DNA from: Triplophysa rosa
Lineage: Eukaryota; Chordata; Actinopteri; Cypriniformes; Nemacheilidae
Assembly (NCBI RefSeq): GCF_024868665.1
Contig: NC_079894.1
Location: forward strand, 3,559,426-3,623,425
Direction of reading: 5' to 3'
Length of the DNA: 64,000 nt
In this document: positions 36,269-48,192 of the stretch, in pieces
Numbering within the stretch: the stretch's first letter is position 1
Layout of the letters: the number at the start of each line of letters is the position of its first letter
Notes under the pieces: model-generated
What the model saw: the letters and a program-made list of their open reading frames with translations, nothing else
What the model was told of the DNA's origin: nothing
Database searches by the model: none
Translations under genes and position numbers: made by a program

Positions 36269-36325
36269 TGCTTTCTACAAGAAGTTATGTTCCAACGCCG
36301 AACAAAAGTTTTTGTCCCGCATTCA
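36269..36325 (-). pseudogene. TRAJ pseudogene J4 (in-frame stop)
   Basis: Reads NAGQKLLFGVGT, TAA stop, LLVES. A single base change (AAA to TAA) at the Lys/Arg after FGxGT breaks it. Heptamer CACAGCC, nonamer CTAAAAACT and donor GTAAGT are intact, so it could still rearrange but not give a chain. Confidence 0.88.
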
Positions 36326-36735
36326 CACAGCCATTGACAGTATACTAAAAACTAGTTACGACGAGGTTATGGGTTCAACTCCCAGGGAATGCACGTAATG
36401 ATCAAATACACTGAAAGTCACTTTGTATAAAAGTAATCGCTAAATTCAAATGCATGTAAAATACAAACCTGTTGATATTAAGGGTTTAGAATCAAAACTG
36501 TCACTGTCTGTCTGTGTTTGTAACTGTTTTGCTCCCAACACTAAAGAATAATTGTGCAATTGCTTTATATAAAACTTGAAATGACGCAATGAATTATGAT
36601 AACAACAGTTATAGACTCTCAAATCTGTTCATTAATCCCACCCTCAAAATAACTAATGCAAACCTATAATAATAAAAGATGTTTCATTAATAAGGGATCT
36701 ATATATGTAAAAAGTGAAAACTGAGCCTTACTCAC

Positions 36736-36795
36736 TTGAAATAACATTTAGCCGAGTACCTTTTCCAAATATTATTTTGTTTCCACCTTGAGTCA
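36736..36795 (-). CDS. TRAJ: TRAJ segment J5
   Basis: TQGGNKIIFGKGTRLNVIS, donor GTGAGT, heptamer CACAGCT. Paralogue of J15. Confidence 0.93.
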
Positions 36796-37084
36796 CACAG
36801 CTGTTGACCACATCATACAAACATCCTGCTTATTTTTGGCTTTAAAAATTATGTGAATAAAGGCTATTATTGACCTTATTGACGAATCATTTGAAGTCTA
36901 GTCTAGTCAGTCTAGTTATTTGATCATTTAAAGATTGTTTTAAGGATGATATTTGGTGTGTTAAGTGTATCAAATGGTTTACATTAATGAATTCTCAGTT
37001 TTCAAATCTGTTAAAGAACAGATCATCCACATTGCACTATTAAATGTTTTGAACGCCTACATATACTTGAAATACTAAACTGTA

Positions 37085-37204
37085 CACAGTAAAATCGCCA
37101 GTGTTAAAAAAGGTCAAATTAACACCCACGGTGTATATATAATCATAAATAAAACACTGTGAGAGTTAATTTGACTCTTTTAACACTGGCGATTTTGCTG
37201 TGTA
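37085..37204. mobile_element. 120-bp palindromic MITE in the J array
   Basis: Ends ACACAGTAAAATCGCCAGTG and CACTGGCGATTTTGCTGTGT are inverted with one mismatch. Lies between J5 and J6 and is absent from the paralogous J15-J16 interval, so it inserted after the block duplication. Confidence 0.85.
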
Positions 37205-37276
37205 GCAATTGTTTTATAAGTAATTTCCATTCAAATTTATTTTGATGTAAAAGTAAATGAAATTTTCATAACTTAC

Positions 37277-37333
37277 TTGCTTGAACAATAAGATTGGTTC
37301 CATTGCCAAAGAAAATCTTAAATTGATTATTCA
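37277..37333 (-). CDS. TRAJ: TRAJ segment J6
   Basis: NNQFKIFFGNGTNLIVQA, donor GTAAGT, heptamer CACAGTC, nonamer CCAAAAACT with a 12-bp spacer. GTN replaces GTK. Paralogue of J16. Confidence 0.93.
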
Positions 37334-37713
37334 CACAGTCATTGATCATGTGCCAAAAACTATCAACCTTCAGCCAGCCAACATCCATTAAACAGCAGTT
37401 TAAATTATGACACTTTTAAGTTTTATAAAAATCTTTTGAATGTATTTGAGATTGACATTTTAAGAGTTATAACAGTATCTCCCTCATTTAAAACTTGTTT
37501 TGTGTCGTCAACTTTTAATATTGTAGTTTTTAGAAACAAAGTTTCTAGTTCTAAAACAATAAACATTTTGTTTATTATAGTCCTCTGGTCTTTTAACTAC
37601 GTTTGTCACATAAACAATGCTGCCTAGTTACAATTTACATTTAAACAATGTTTACGACAGTATTTCCACAGTATTTTACTGTTGTTGTTTTCTTAAAAGA
37701 CCAATAAACTCAC

Positions 37714-37770
37714 TTGATGTTACTGTTAGTGTGGTGCCTCTTCCAAATATGATCTTGTTCGCAACATTCA
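37714..37770 (-). CDS. TRAJ: TRAJ segment J7
   Basis: NVANKIIFGRGTTLTVTS, donor GTGAGT, heptamer CACATCA. Paralogue of J17; the nonamer region is poorly conserved. Confidence 0.92.
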
Positions 37771-38038
37771 CACATCACTACAGCTCAGTACATTTACCCT
37801 TAAGATTACTCTAGCCAATATGGACTTCATAATAAATATGGACTATTAAACTTGATATGGTCTATTATATTTGTATATTGTATATTGAAATCTAATATTC
37901 AGTGGTCAATGATATTATCAGAAACTACTCTTATTTTATGCTTTTCTATAACAAAGCACAAACATGCATTTTTTAAACAAACATTTTTTTACATTGACGC
38001 ATGTAAAATGTAATTATGTGATATTACAGACGACTTAC

Positions 38039-38095
38039 TTGATTGTATAATGAGTTTTGTTCCTTTTGCAAAGTGAACTCGAATCTGATCATTCA
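38039..38095 (-). CDS. TRAJ: TRAJ segment J8, FAKG variant
   Basis: NDQIRVHFAKGTKLIIQS, donor GTAAGT, heptamer CACAGTC. The first Gly of FGxG is Ala. No copy remains in the J14-J20 block. Confidence 0.88.
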
Positions 38096-38324
38096 CACAG
38101 TCATTAACACTGTACCAAGAAGTGACAACATCTCTGAACACTATAGAGTTTTTGGACTAAATTATTACAATAAACCCTAATTAATGCATGATTGTTTTCT
38201 TTAAACACGTATGTTTCTAAAATCGAATAAAAAAAATTTATGTTAACAACTTTTTTCTCTTTTACCATCACTAAAAACGTTTTATGGTATGATAGCGATT
38301 AGAAGAAATATCAGTAAGAAAAAA

Positions 38325-38720
38325 AGTCTCAGACGAGGCTTAAGGCTAGTCCTGGACTAAAAGGAATGTTTGAGCTGTCTTAACTAAAGTTAACTTGCCC
38401 TGACATATAAAATCTATTAGCGACATTGTTTTGTTCTCAAGATGCACGCCGCTAATGTTTTCTCTAAGGCTTAAATATTGCTGCTGTCCCACTGAACCCT
38501 CGTATCTCCATATGTCGTGAATTGTTTTTTGTCGTAAATCATTATTATCACCCTTTATGTTTGTCACTGGGTGTCACAAATATCTAATCAATAAAAAGTA
38601 TTTAAAAGTACAGTCTTTTTTCTATTCCCTGAAAAACAGGACCTGGACATACAAGGTTTCAGATGGACAGCGACGATATCTTAATTTAACTAAATCATAG
38701 TCCTGACTTAAGCTAAATCT
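38325..38720. repeat. Degraded copy of the CCTAGTCC-type fish repeat
   Basis: AGGCTAGTCCTGGACTAAA and later TCCTGACTTAAGCTAAAT are inverted halves of a decayed element related to the intact one at 38828. Confidence 0.6.
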
Positions 38721-38827
38721 GTGAAACTTAATGCTCAAGTCTCAATCTAATCAAGTGCTGTAACGGTCTTGTCGTTAAATATATTTTTTAAAGCCTTTAA
38801 CCAAAGTGAGCAATGTCATAAACACTA

Positions 38828-39067
38828 AGGGGCAGTTTCCCGGACAGGGCTTGAGCATAGTCCCAGACTAACTTAAATGTTAGAGATGTCTTAATCGAAA
38901 ACAACTTGCACTGACATATCTTAAAATATTTCAGTGGGATTGTTTTGTCTCAAGATGCCCACCAGTAATGTCTTTTTGTAACATACGTTTTTAAAAACAA
39001 CTTAAATATCCTAATTTCACCAAGGCCTAGTCCTGGTTTAAGATAATCCCTGTCCGGGAAACTGCCC
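38828..39067. mobile_element. 240-bp MITE with GGGGCAGTTTCCCGGACAGG ends
   Basis: Left end AGGGGCAGTTTCCCGGACAG and right end CTGTCCGGGAAACTGCCCCT are exact inverted repeats, indicating a young insertion. Confidence 0.88.
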
Positions 39068-39135
39068 CTAAATCTACCATTTACCAATAGTTTCTAAATT
39101 TACAATTAAAATAAAAAAATGTGATCTACACTTAC

Positions 39136-39195
39136 TTGATAGTACAGTGAGTTTAGTGCCTTTTCCAAAAACAATCTTGGTAATCCCTTGAGTCA
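39136..39195 (-). CDS. TRAJ: TRAJ segment J9
   Basis: TQGITKIVFGKGTKLTVLS, donor GTAAGT, heptamer CACAATG. Paralogue of J18. Confidence 0.93.
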
Positions 39196-39567
39196 CACAA
39201 TGCTCGATTGGACCACGTAAACATGTCGACTACATTTGGTTAACTTTGAAGCCAGACCAACCATTATGGGTCAGTATTTGCCTAATTTTGTCATTTTTAA
39301 TAGGTTTTTATATTTTACAGCCATTATTACACCGATGTAGAAGTATGTTGTGCTTTTAGAGTATTTTTTTTGCAATAGACAGTTCATTGAAGATGTTCAT
39401 TTTTGACAAAAATATATCTTAAAACCAGTTTGATGATACAACCCACATCCTAATAATACCCCCCAAGTCCAATAACGGTTATAGGATAAACATTACTAGC
39501 ATTCTTAGTTCAACTAAATATACATTAAAGCAATAATAATATACTGAAAGACTTTGAAAAAACTTAC

Positions 39568-39624
39568 TTGATTGTACTATGACTTTGGTCCCTTTACCAA
39601 AGAAAATCCTATACCCATCATTCA
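39568..39624 (-). CDS. TRAJ: TRAJ segment J10
   Basis: NDGYRIFFGKGTKVIVQS, donor GTAAGT, heptamer CACAACC, nonamer GCAAAAACT at exact 12-bp spacing. Paralogue of J19. Confidence 0.93.
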
Positions 39625-40025
39625 CACAACCACTGATCATATAGCAAAAACTAATATACTTCTGAAATCACTTAATACAACTAATAAACAAGAGAGGAAA
39701 CAAACACACCAAACTATCAATTATTACACTGTATATAAAATAAATAGTCTTACGTCAATTCTATTCTCAGAAGTTCGTTAATAATGTTATGCTACAATTT
39801 ATAAATCTATACAGCATAGAATCTGCATGTAGAAAATATGCCACTCATTCAACTGGACATTCAAACTGAAGATTATATTTGGCATTTTGACGTTTCCAAC
39901 AAACTCAACGTTAAACAGTTAATTCGATTGTCATTTGTGAGGCATTTCATCTGCATAGTTGATCTTTCCATATGTTACAGACTATATATGTTATATGGTA
40001 AAGTTGATTAGTCAAAACCACTTAC

Positions 40026-40085
40026 TAGAAGTAACAATAAGATTGGTTCCAGATCCGAATACGATCTTGTTGTAGCCAGTATTCA
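40026..40085 (-). CDS. TRAJ: TRAJ segment J11
   Basis: NTGYNKIVFGSGTNLIVTS, donor GTAAGT, heptamer CACATCA; weak nonamer. Not present in the J14-J20 block. Confidence 0.92.
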
Positions 40086-40627
40086 CACATCAGTTTATTA
40101 TGGTACATTTACCAACATGAGTGCACATGGGCCAGTAAAGATCGTGTGTTGTGTTCAGTTGTGTTTTTGAACATGATTCACATAGTCTAGGAGATTTTTT
40201 TCATCTGGAAAAGTCAAATGCAAATGATTCTCTGCTTTTTATATCTGATGAAATTCAACAATTGTTTGACTCCGTTTGGCATCAGTAAACGCTTTGAAAG
40301 CTTTTAACGAATATAATCATTATCATTTCTTTAATACGAGTGAGAAACTCTGGGATGTATTTTAGTACTTATAATGTCTACTGTACTACCTAATATTGTG
40401 GGCATCAAAAATGTCACAAATCAGCTCGATTGTAAGCAATTAAATAAGATTTAATGTGATATCAGCAGTCATCGTTAAGAAATTCATGTAAGAGAATGAT
40501 TGATTTTGTTGAAGTTTCTTAGTAATATTGCTGCAATGTCTACGTTTTAAATCATAAACAAAACATATGAATAGCCATCTTGGGAGGATGGAAATGACAG
40601 TTTTGAATAATTTTATTTATGACTTAC

Positions 40628-40681
40628 TTGTCTGAACAACAAGTTTGGTTCCTTTGCCGAAGAAGATCTTATTCACATTCA
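40628..40681 (-). CDS. TRAJ: TRAJ segment J12
   Basis: NVNKIFFGKGTKLVVQT, among the shortest J segments here (54 nt). Donor GTAAGT, heptamer CACACCC, nonamer CCAAAAACG. Only the nonamer flank of its paralogue survives at 44926. Confidence 0.92.
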
Positions 40682-40835
40682 CACACCCTGTGAGCGTGTG
40701 CCAAAAACGAATGCAATACACATCCGACATTACAGCACGTTTACAGATTATCTACAGATTGATTCAGTCTTAACATTAAGTTTCAAATGATTATTGTAAA
40801 CGATTTGGCCAGAAAATTGCTAGTTTTATACTAAC

Positions 40836-40890
40836 ATGTTTCCATTATCAATTTAGTTCCATTTCCAATAAGGACTTTCCGCTGTGATCT
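40836..40890 (-). pseudogene. TRAJ pseudogene J13
   Basis: Reads QRKVLIGNGTKLIMET, clearly related to J20. The Phe of FGxG is Ile, the donor GTAAGT is destroyed (TGTTAG) and the heptamer plus first codons are deleted. Not usable. Confidence 0.85.
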
Positions 40891-41172
40891 TTACAAAAAC
40901 TTGTTACGCTTCCAGAGATTCTTACTTTTAATGTTATAGGCATATCATGATAAAAAAAGTTCGGTTTGTGCCGTTGATTTAGTTTTGATGACGGTAGCTA
41001 ATGAAGCTAATTTAGCTGTGCTGTAATAGTGATTATTACAGTTTATGATCTACTCCAAAGGGGGCTTTATATCACAAAAGCCATTACATTCTGTTCCCAC
41101 ATTTCTCTGTTTCCATTAATTATCTGCGGTTAAAGTGAATAGTTTTGTTAATAAAAGTAAGATTTTACTTAC

Positions 41173-41232
41173 TTGACCTCACAAACAAGCGAGTTCCCTT
41201 CGCAAATATAATTTTGCCAAAGTTTCCAGTCA
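41173..41232 (-). CDS. TRAJ: TRAJ segment J14, FAKG variant
   Basis: TGNFGKIIFAKGTRLFVRS, donor GTAAGT, perfect heptamer CACAGTG. First Gly is Ala; its paralogue J1 has Thr there, so both copies have lost the Gly. Confidence 0.88.
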
Positions 41233-41437
41233 CACAGTGACTGTCAGTGTTATAAATACTCCCATATCCAGCAAATCATCTCTCTTTTCATGTTAATGTT
41301 ATTAGATTATTATTGGATCCCCAAGTAATGCAATGAACATGTTTGTGCTGAGTTAATATTTACAGATACACAATGTACAATCATTCAAATGCATAACAGA
41401 CCTCAGGACAGAAATACGTCTATTAATCTTAAGAGAC

Positions 41438-41646
41438 TTTAATGGCTGGAACACACTACAAGACTTTTATAATCTGAACAGATTTTTTTTAAACTAGACA
41501 TCGTACACTTGCAGACTTTTTGAAAGTTTCAGATAGAAACACGATAACTGATCAAATCTGCAGACTGGCACAGACTTTCTGCAACAAGTCCAGACTGAAA
41601 ATCTGGGCAAAATCTGAACAAAAGTCTTGTAGTGTATTATAGCCTT
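41438..41646. mobile_element. ~209-bp MITE between J14 and J15
   Basis: Ends TGGAACACACTACAAGACTTTT and AAAAGTCTTGTAGTGTATTA are inverted; ACAGATTTT/AAAATCTG motifs lie inside. No matching insertion near J1. Confidence 0.8.
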
Positions 41647-41780
41647 AAGAGAGTTGGTCTGTTCTGTTATTATTTGGATCCTTTAATCACCAATGTCTGT
41701 GGACAGTGGATTTTTTCTTTCAAAATATTTAATGCTTTATGATTAAAATCCAATATATGTACAGACAGAGGCTCACTTAC

Positions 41781-41840
41781 TTGAAATAATGTTTAGCTGA
41801 GTCCCTTTTCCAAATACTATTTTGTATCCACTTTGAGTCA
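41781..41840 (-). CDS. TRAJ: TRAJ segment J15
   Basis: TQSGYKIVFGKGTQLNIIS, donor GTAAGT, heptamer CACAGCT. Paralogue of J5, GTQ replacing GTR. Confidence 0.93.
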
Positions 41841-42252
41841 CACAGCTGTTGACCTCATCATATAAACATCCTGCTTAATTTATCCACTCATAATAATGTA
41901 GATAAAGGTTATTATTGGCGTTACTGGCTCCAAATCATTGGAAATATTATACTACGTGTTATATTTTTATAAAAATATTTTTTTTATAATGTTATCTGGA
42001 TACTGCAGTTCTTTGGAAAGGTGAAGCCTCAGTATACGGGTCTATTCATTATCTATTTTACAACAAGATATTGTCCATTATATATTTTCTTTATTAAAGA
42101 AAGAACAGATCTTCCACATTACGTTATTAAAAAAACTATTACCACCACATTGTTGTTAAATTTTAAATTGAGTAATCATTTTTGAGAGTGTTTTTTTGTG
42201 TGTTAAAACTAAATTTGACATTTATGAAGAACATAGATTTTCTAAAACTTAC

Positions 42253-42309
42253 TTGCTTGAACGATAAGTTTGGTCCCATTGCCAAAGAAAATCTTCACTT
42301 GATTATTCA
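42253..42309 (-). CDS. TRAJ: TRAJ segment J16
   Basis: NNQVKIFFGNGTKLIVQA, donor GTAAGT, heptamer CACAGTC, nonamer CTAAAAACT. Paralogue of J6. Confidence 0.94.
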
Positions 42310-42771
42310 CACAGTCAATGATCATGTGCTAAAAACTATCAACATCCAGCCAGTGCCTAAACGCCAGCTTTTTTTAGAAATGACAGTTAAAAGTTTTATA
42401 AAAGTTTTTGTTTCAGGACACTTACATTAAGTATCACTCTTTTACGTGTCACTTTATTTTCTCTGAATGTGTTGATCTGAGAAGTTTATCTGACCTAACC
42501 AGAACATTTTGGGAGCTGTAATAATATTAACATCTCCCTCATTTAATACTTGTTGCTAATAATGTAAACTCACATTAATATATACAGTATAAGAAAGTAT
42601 GTTTTTGTACTAAAAAATATGAATTTTGTTAAACAACACCATGGTTTTTATATTAGCTTAGCGCATGAACAATCCTACCTAGTTACAGTATACAACATAC
42701 ATTAATAATAACTTTTATTATAGTATTTCCACTGTTTTAACTGTTTTGTCTAAAAAAAGCAATAAACTCAC

Positions 42772-42828
42772 TTGAATTAACTGTTAGTGTGGTGCCTCTT
42801 CCAAATATGATCTTGTTTCCAGGATTCA
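42772..42828 (-). CDS. TRAJ: TRAJ segment J17
   Basis: NPGNKIIFGRGTTLTVNS, donor GTGAGT, heptamer CACATCG. Paralogue of J7. Confidence 0.93.
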
Positions 42829-43156
42829 CACATCGCTACAGCTCAGTACATTTATCCTTAAGACGACTCTGGCCAATACAGACTTATAGTGGTGGATTTT
42901 ATATTAAATTCAAAGATGTAACATGTTTCATCATGCTACAAAATCAACAGAAATACATCATAGAGTGAACATTATTTTAGCAAATCCTGTCTTGATTGGC
43001 ATTCGGTTTTACATGAGCAAAAACGTTATATCGTTATCATTATGCTACCAGGCAAAATCATATTTAATTTGGTTTAGTTTGTGTGTTTTTTTCCTTTTTT
43101 TGGCCAATGAATCACACTCAAATAAAAGTGTGAAAGCAAACAGTCTGTAACCATTT

Positions 43157-43770
43157 CAGCTGGGATGTACGATAAATTATCAACCATATCGGTATCGGCC
43201 GATAAATGGTCATTTTAATGTTATCAGTATTGGCTGATAATAAAAATTTAGGCCAATATATTATAGCCGATAAATTATTAATAATTTCCTTGGGTTGAAC
43301 CAAATCAGCTGCACGCTGCTCACAGTTAAAATTTATTACAGTTCTGTCATGATCATTCACTTACTGCTATTAGAAAAAACATTGTTGATGTAGTATGTAG
43401 ATATTTATTAATATGTAAATTATAGGAACAAAAGCATATAGTTTAAAGCCGACTGTTGTCTGAATGCTTTCTGTCTTGAGACTAGTTAGACTTGTGGCTA
43501 TTGAGAACCAATTTCAGGGTTGCTATGGGAGAACATCTAAAATGTATTAAATAAACAATATACCAGAAAAGTTTAAAAGTTAAAGAATCTTGAATTACTG
43601 TAAAGTAGGCTTGGTACATGATTTTCAGGGGAAAAAATAATTTTCAGTCTCAGAATACGTTATTTTAATATTTAGGTACTGTATATTGGCCAATATATCG
43701 GTTATCGACTTCCAATGTTCAAGAATTATCGGTTATCGACCAAAATTTACATATCGGTACATCCCTAATT
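43157..43770. mobile_element. ~0.6-kb non-autonomous transposon (GGGATGTACCGATAT ends)
   Basis: Left end GGGATGTACGATAAATTATC and right end ACATATCGGTACATCCCT are inverted; ATCGGCCGATAA-type palindromes recur inside. It occupies the place where a J8 paralogue would be expected between J17 and J18. Confidence 0.75.
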
Positions 43771-44118
43771 TCAGCTCTTAAAGTAAAATATTAACAGGGT
43801 GCAAAACTACCTATGTTAAAGTGTGAACACCAGATACTAGTGCTGGATTATTTATGACATTATGTGTAGATTATTGTACACTATATAAATAATCATAGTT
43901 GTTAATATCCAATCATTGGCGATATATTGCATCACCCCTAATTAAAATGTTCAGTTTTTTCCTCTTACTATATGCGTTTTATGGTATAATGGCTTTGGAC
44001 GTCCCTTTTCATTAACAGTCTTTAGAAACGCTTAACATAAATTGTGAATGGAATATCTTGAAAATGATTTAATTACTTTAATAATCTAAAATCAAGAAAT
44101 AACGTGATTTGAACTTAC

Positions 44119-44178
44119 TTGATAGTACAGTGAGTTTAGCGCCTTTTCCAAAAATAATCTTGTTAATCCCTATAGTCA
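44119..44178 (-). CDS. TRAJ: TRAJ segment J18
   Basis: TIGINKIIFGKGAKLTVLS, donor GTAAGT, heptamer CACAATG. GKGA replaces GKGT. Paralogue of J9. Confidence 0.92.
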
Positions 44179-44584
44179 CACAATGCTTGACTGGACCACA
44201 TAAACATACTGCATCCATTTAGTTCACTTTGCATCCAGACAAAACTTTATGGGTTTTAATTTGCCTAATTCTGACAGTTTTAATATTTGGTATGTATTAG
44301 TAAACCGATTTAGAAGTATATTGTGCTTTTAGAGTATTTTTTTCTGCGGTGGGCAATTCAAAGCAGCATATTTTGGGGGTGATTTTACAAAAACAGATCT
44401 TGAAATAAGTTTGATGATACTATTTTGAGAAAGATTTAGGGGCAAAAAAATCCTACAGCTAATAACCTTCTATGTCCAATAACGTAAAGTAATGCATTGT
44501 TTTGCATAGTAAACATTACTATAATTTTTGAATTAAACAAAACTATTTTAATTTACTTTACGACTTTGAAAAAACATAACTTAC

Positions 44585-44641
44585 TTGATTGTACTTTGAC
44601 TTTGGTCCCTTTACCAAAGAAAATCCTAAACCCATCATTCA
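44585..44641 (-). CDS. TRAJ: TRAJ segment J19
   Basis: NDGFRIFFGKGTKVKVQS, donor GTAAGT, heptamer CACAACC, nonamer GCAAAAACT. Paralogue of J10. Confidence 0.94.
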
Positions 44642-44925
44642 CACAACCACTGATCATATAGCAAAAACTAGCAACATTATCACAGTATCACTTAATATAC
44701 TGTCAATTATTACACGGTATATATATATATACATATATACAGTATATATATAAATGGACGTTCAAGCAAAGCAACAATTGGTTGAGTAATTCAATGATCA
44801 TTTGTGAGGCATTTTGACTGCATATGTTGATGATGTATTTTTTATGTTTGTTTTTTTATGATGAACCAATCCTCCATATATTACAGACATATGTTTTATA
44901 ATCCTGAATGTTTTATCTGTTGTTT

Positions 44926-44949
44926 GCCAAAAACGAATGCAATACACAT
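44926..44949 (-). pseudogene. Footprint of a deleted J12-type segment
   Basis: The J12 nonamer and its flank (CCAAAAACGAATGCAATACA) recur here exactly, but spacer, heptamer and J coding are gone. Confidence 0.75.
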
Positions 44950-45045
44950 TTGAAATTACAGCGCATTCAAATACTAGCTAAAAGTGTATTCAGTTTCAAC
45001 ATCTTTTAAGTGTTTAATATAAAATAATAATAATTTTATACTTAC

Positions 45046-45105
45046 TTGTTTCAACTATCAATTTAGTTCCTTTTCCAAAAATGACTTTCCACTGTGATGA
45101 TGTCA
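45046..45105 (-). CDS. TRAJ: TRAJ segment J20
   Basis: TSSQWKVIFGKGTKLIVET, donor GTAAGT, heptamer CACAGTT. Intact relative of pseudogene J13. Confidence 0.94.
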
Positions 45106-45329
45106 CACAGTTAACTTTGTCTTTACAAGAACTTGTTACGCTTTTACAGAATCGAATCACTATTCACATTAGTTACAAGATATATTTGGATAAACGACTT
45201 TTTTGTCAATGCGATTCATTTTTGAAGATTATTAGATCATTTAGTTATGCTGCGAATTTAACATTTTTACAAAATGAATTTCAGTGTAACGTTATAACCA
45301 CATATTTGTTATATTTAATGTAATCTTAC

Positions 45330-45386
45330 TTGTTTTTATTATGAGTCTTGTCCCATTCCCAAAGATAATCTTGTTTGCAGCATTCA
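45330..45386 (-). CDS. TRAJ: TRAJ segment J21 with perfect nonamer
   Basis: NAANKIIFGNGTRLIIKT, donor GTAAGA. Heptamer CACAAGT, 12-bp spacer, consensus nonamer ACAAAAACC at 45406-45414. Confidence 0.94.
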
Positions 45387-45544
45387 CACAAGTGCTAACT
45401 CCATGACAAAAACCCCACGGACTAACCGACTAAACGTGACAGAGTTGAAATTCAAGATTTTGGAAGTCCAGCATAGCAAGAGAAAAAATATCTTAATATT
45501 CCTCAAGCGTGACAATGATTTTATATTTCTACAATTGTACTTAC

Positions 45545-45604
45545 TTGAATGAACTATTAATTTGGTGCCTAAACCAAATATTAGTTTCCAGCCTCCTGAT
45601 GTCA
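45545..45604 (-). CDS. TRAJ: TRAJ segment J22
   Basis: TSGGWKLIFGLGTKLIVHS, donor GTAAGT, heptamer CACAATG, nonamer ACAAAAACA. FGLG carries a rare hydrophobic x. Confidence 0.94.
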
Positions 45605-46407
45605 CACAATGAATGTTGTGTGGACAAAAACATATTAGCAAGTAACAATAGATAGAAATGTCCGTCAAATAATTTATTATGGCCAAATGTAAACAACATG
45701 CTAAGGAAATAGTCAAATATAATCTCAAGGATAATCTGTGTTTATGTTGTGCAATATTTTAGTTTTTACATTAAAACATATTGAGCTATTTAGGATTTCT
45801 TTTACTTTATTGTACCATTTTAGTACAGGTATATCATTTATTGATTTTAATGACACTTCTGGGGTCAGCATTCATCCCAAATGAGTACTTCGGATTTAGT
45901 ATTTTAGAGGAAGTACTGTATTCGTAATCTATAGCGACTCTTGAAAGTCTTTAAGAAATCATGAATGATTGTCTTTCCAAAAATGTAGAACTAAAAACTC
46001 CCCATGTAATTGGTGAGCACATAACCATTTTCCTAAAAAACTTAAACTTACCCGGATATTTCGCATATATTTATATACCGTATAATAACATTTATTATAA
46101 CAATACTTTATATTTAATAACAACACTGGATGTTTTCAAATTAAATTTGACCCTAAAGCACTATGAAAATACTATAACATTGCACATATATCTAAAGGTT
46201 TTTTAGACATTAAATGAACAACTATTCGAACTACTGAATTTGAAACACTGCAATGGTTAGTGTTTTAGGGCTATGTCAAATTGTATATTGCGGTTTGCAA
46301 AATATCACAAGTTTTACAGGGTTTGAAAATACCAAATTTGATAAAGTACATTTATCATTTTAGATATGTAGCATTTATCTTTTTTGAATAAATCAATGCC
46401 AACTCAC

Positions 46408-46464
46408 TTGTCTCTATGGTGACTATTGTCCCCTTCCCAAAGATTATCTTCTGAGCAGTAGTCA
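46408..46464 (-). CDS. TRAJ: TRAJ segment J23
   Basis: TTAQKIIFGKGTIVTIET, donor GTGAGT, heptamer CACATGT, nonamer ACAAAAACT. Ile replaces the usual Lys/Arg after GT. Confidence 0.93.
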
Positions 46465-46712
46465 CACATGTGCTCGGCCAATAACAAAAACTATTTCATT
46501 TAGCTTGTAATTTATTTTTAATCAAGTTAATGAAATTATATTCTCAAACTTGTTTGTCTTTTTGCTGTTTGTTTATTTTGAAATAATAGACTTAATAGAC
46601 TTGTTTTGTTTTGTAATATTTCACTTTTAAAACTTTTTAAAACTTTTATCTTTGCTTTCAGTAACAGTATTTTGTACTTTGTATTTTGGTAAAATTATAA
46701 TGAAAAACTTAC

Positions 46713-46772
46713 TTGAATTAACAGTTAACTTTGTCCCAGAGCCGAAGGTCAGCTTGCCAAACCCTTGATTCA
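46713..46772 (-). CDS. TRAJ: TRAJ segment J24
   Basis: NQGFGKLTFGSGTKLTVNS, donor GTAAGT, heptamer CACAGCA. Similar to J29. Confidence 0.94.
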
Positions 46773-46959
46773 CACAGCATGTACACTGACTACAGTAACC
46801 TTACTACTCTCTGCTATTGCTACAGTGTACAGCTATTTATTATATATTTGCTCAATACTCAGTTCTTCAACCCTTAGTTAATTTATTATTATGTCATAAT
46901 ATGTTTTTCCAAATGTCGAGGTTTTGAAACTTGACCAACTATAATGTTAACAGACATAA

Positions 46960-47082
46960 AGGCTAATTCACCCTGATCGAACAAACGCCAACAAACACAA
47001 ACATTTTAAATTCTCATTCATATTGACCCAGAGAACACCAACAGGGGTTGTTGGCATTTGTTGGATCAGTGTGATTTAGTTT
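46960..47082. mobile_element. ~120-bp MITE between J24 and J25
   Basis: AATTCACCCTGATCGAACAA and TTGTTGGATCAGTGTGATTT are inverted ends; the CGCCAACAA/TTGTTGGC core also pairs. Confidence 0.7.
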
Positions 47083-47262
47083 AAACATGGCTTTACACAC
47101 TCAAGTTCAGAATTATGCATGTGTAAAGATGTACATTTTGTCTACCACCTCTGTTTTGATGAAACTAATATTCTAATAAATTTAAAAAATGAATGACTGA
47201 TCAATGAATGCATTTATCAAACCACCTGATTGCAATTAACGTTTTAAACATGAAGAACTTAC

Positions 47263-47319
47263 TTGCATTTACGATGAGTTTTGTCCCATTGCTAAAGAAA
47301 AACCTATTGGCGTTATTCA
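47263..47319 (-). CDS. TRAJ: TRAJ segment J25, FSNG variant
   Basis: NNANRFFFSNGTKLIVNA, donor GTAAGT, heptamer CACAGTC, nonamer CCAAAAACT. The first Gly is Ser. Confidence 0.88.
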
Positions 47320-47884
47320 CACAGTCACTGAGCGTGTACCAAAAACTACTGTATAATGTCATATTTGAAGCAGCACTGCAATGTAATTCACCGTGCAAAA
47401 TTCTCTATAAAAGTGATCCTTTTAAACTACAATATGATTCTGATTTAAATGTGATGACGAGATGGAAGGTTTAGGTTTGATTTAAATATTGACATATTTT
47501 GTGTGTCAAGAAACTATAGCTTTATTGGTACTATTACAAACAGCAAGTATTAATCGTCGTCAAATTCTTTCAGTATTTATTAAAATATTATATTTATATC
47601 TTATTCGTTTTAAAATATCTTAAATATGTGGTTTATTGAATAAACTGTGTGATTTTACATAACAAATTTTGTAATATTGAAGGAAAATGCTTATTTGTGT
47701 GACTAACTTTATTTTCGCCATTTGTACATTTGGACCAGTGCTGACCAAACATAACGTTTGTTGTACTGAACTCTTTCACTCACCTTATTTTCACAACTAA
47801 ACAACTATTGTTTTCTTTCGGGTGTTAAGGTTGGCATTTATAGTGACAAAATGAACATTTCTAAATTTGCAAAGAAAAACTTAC

Positions 47885-47941
47885 TTGACTGTATGACAAG
47901 TTTGGTGCCATTGCCGAAGAATATCTTATGGCCAGTAGTCA
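47885..47941 (-). CDS. TRAJ: TRAJ segment J26
   Basis: TTGHKIFFGNGTKLVIQS, donor GTAAGT, heptamer CACAGCA. Confidence 0.94.
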
Positions 47942-48192
47942 CACAGCATTTTAACATGCATCCAAAAGCCTTGCCCTTCTGCCTCAACTGCCTGTTGATC
48001 CATCAAATACTAACAAAACAGACTGAAATAAAACCTGAACTTTGACTGAACGCCTCTAAAATCAAACACTAAACAGTTCATCTAAAACTAAACTACTATA
48101 TTACACCTCATGCGACTGATACAAAATCTTCATATTCTCTTATACGATTAAAGGGCAGAGATCATAAGAACAGAAGATATTTTTATACTCAC

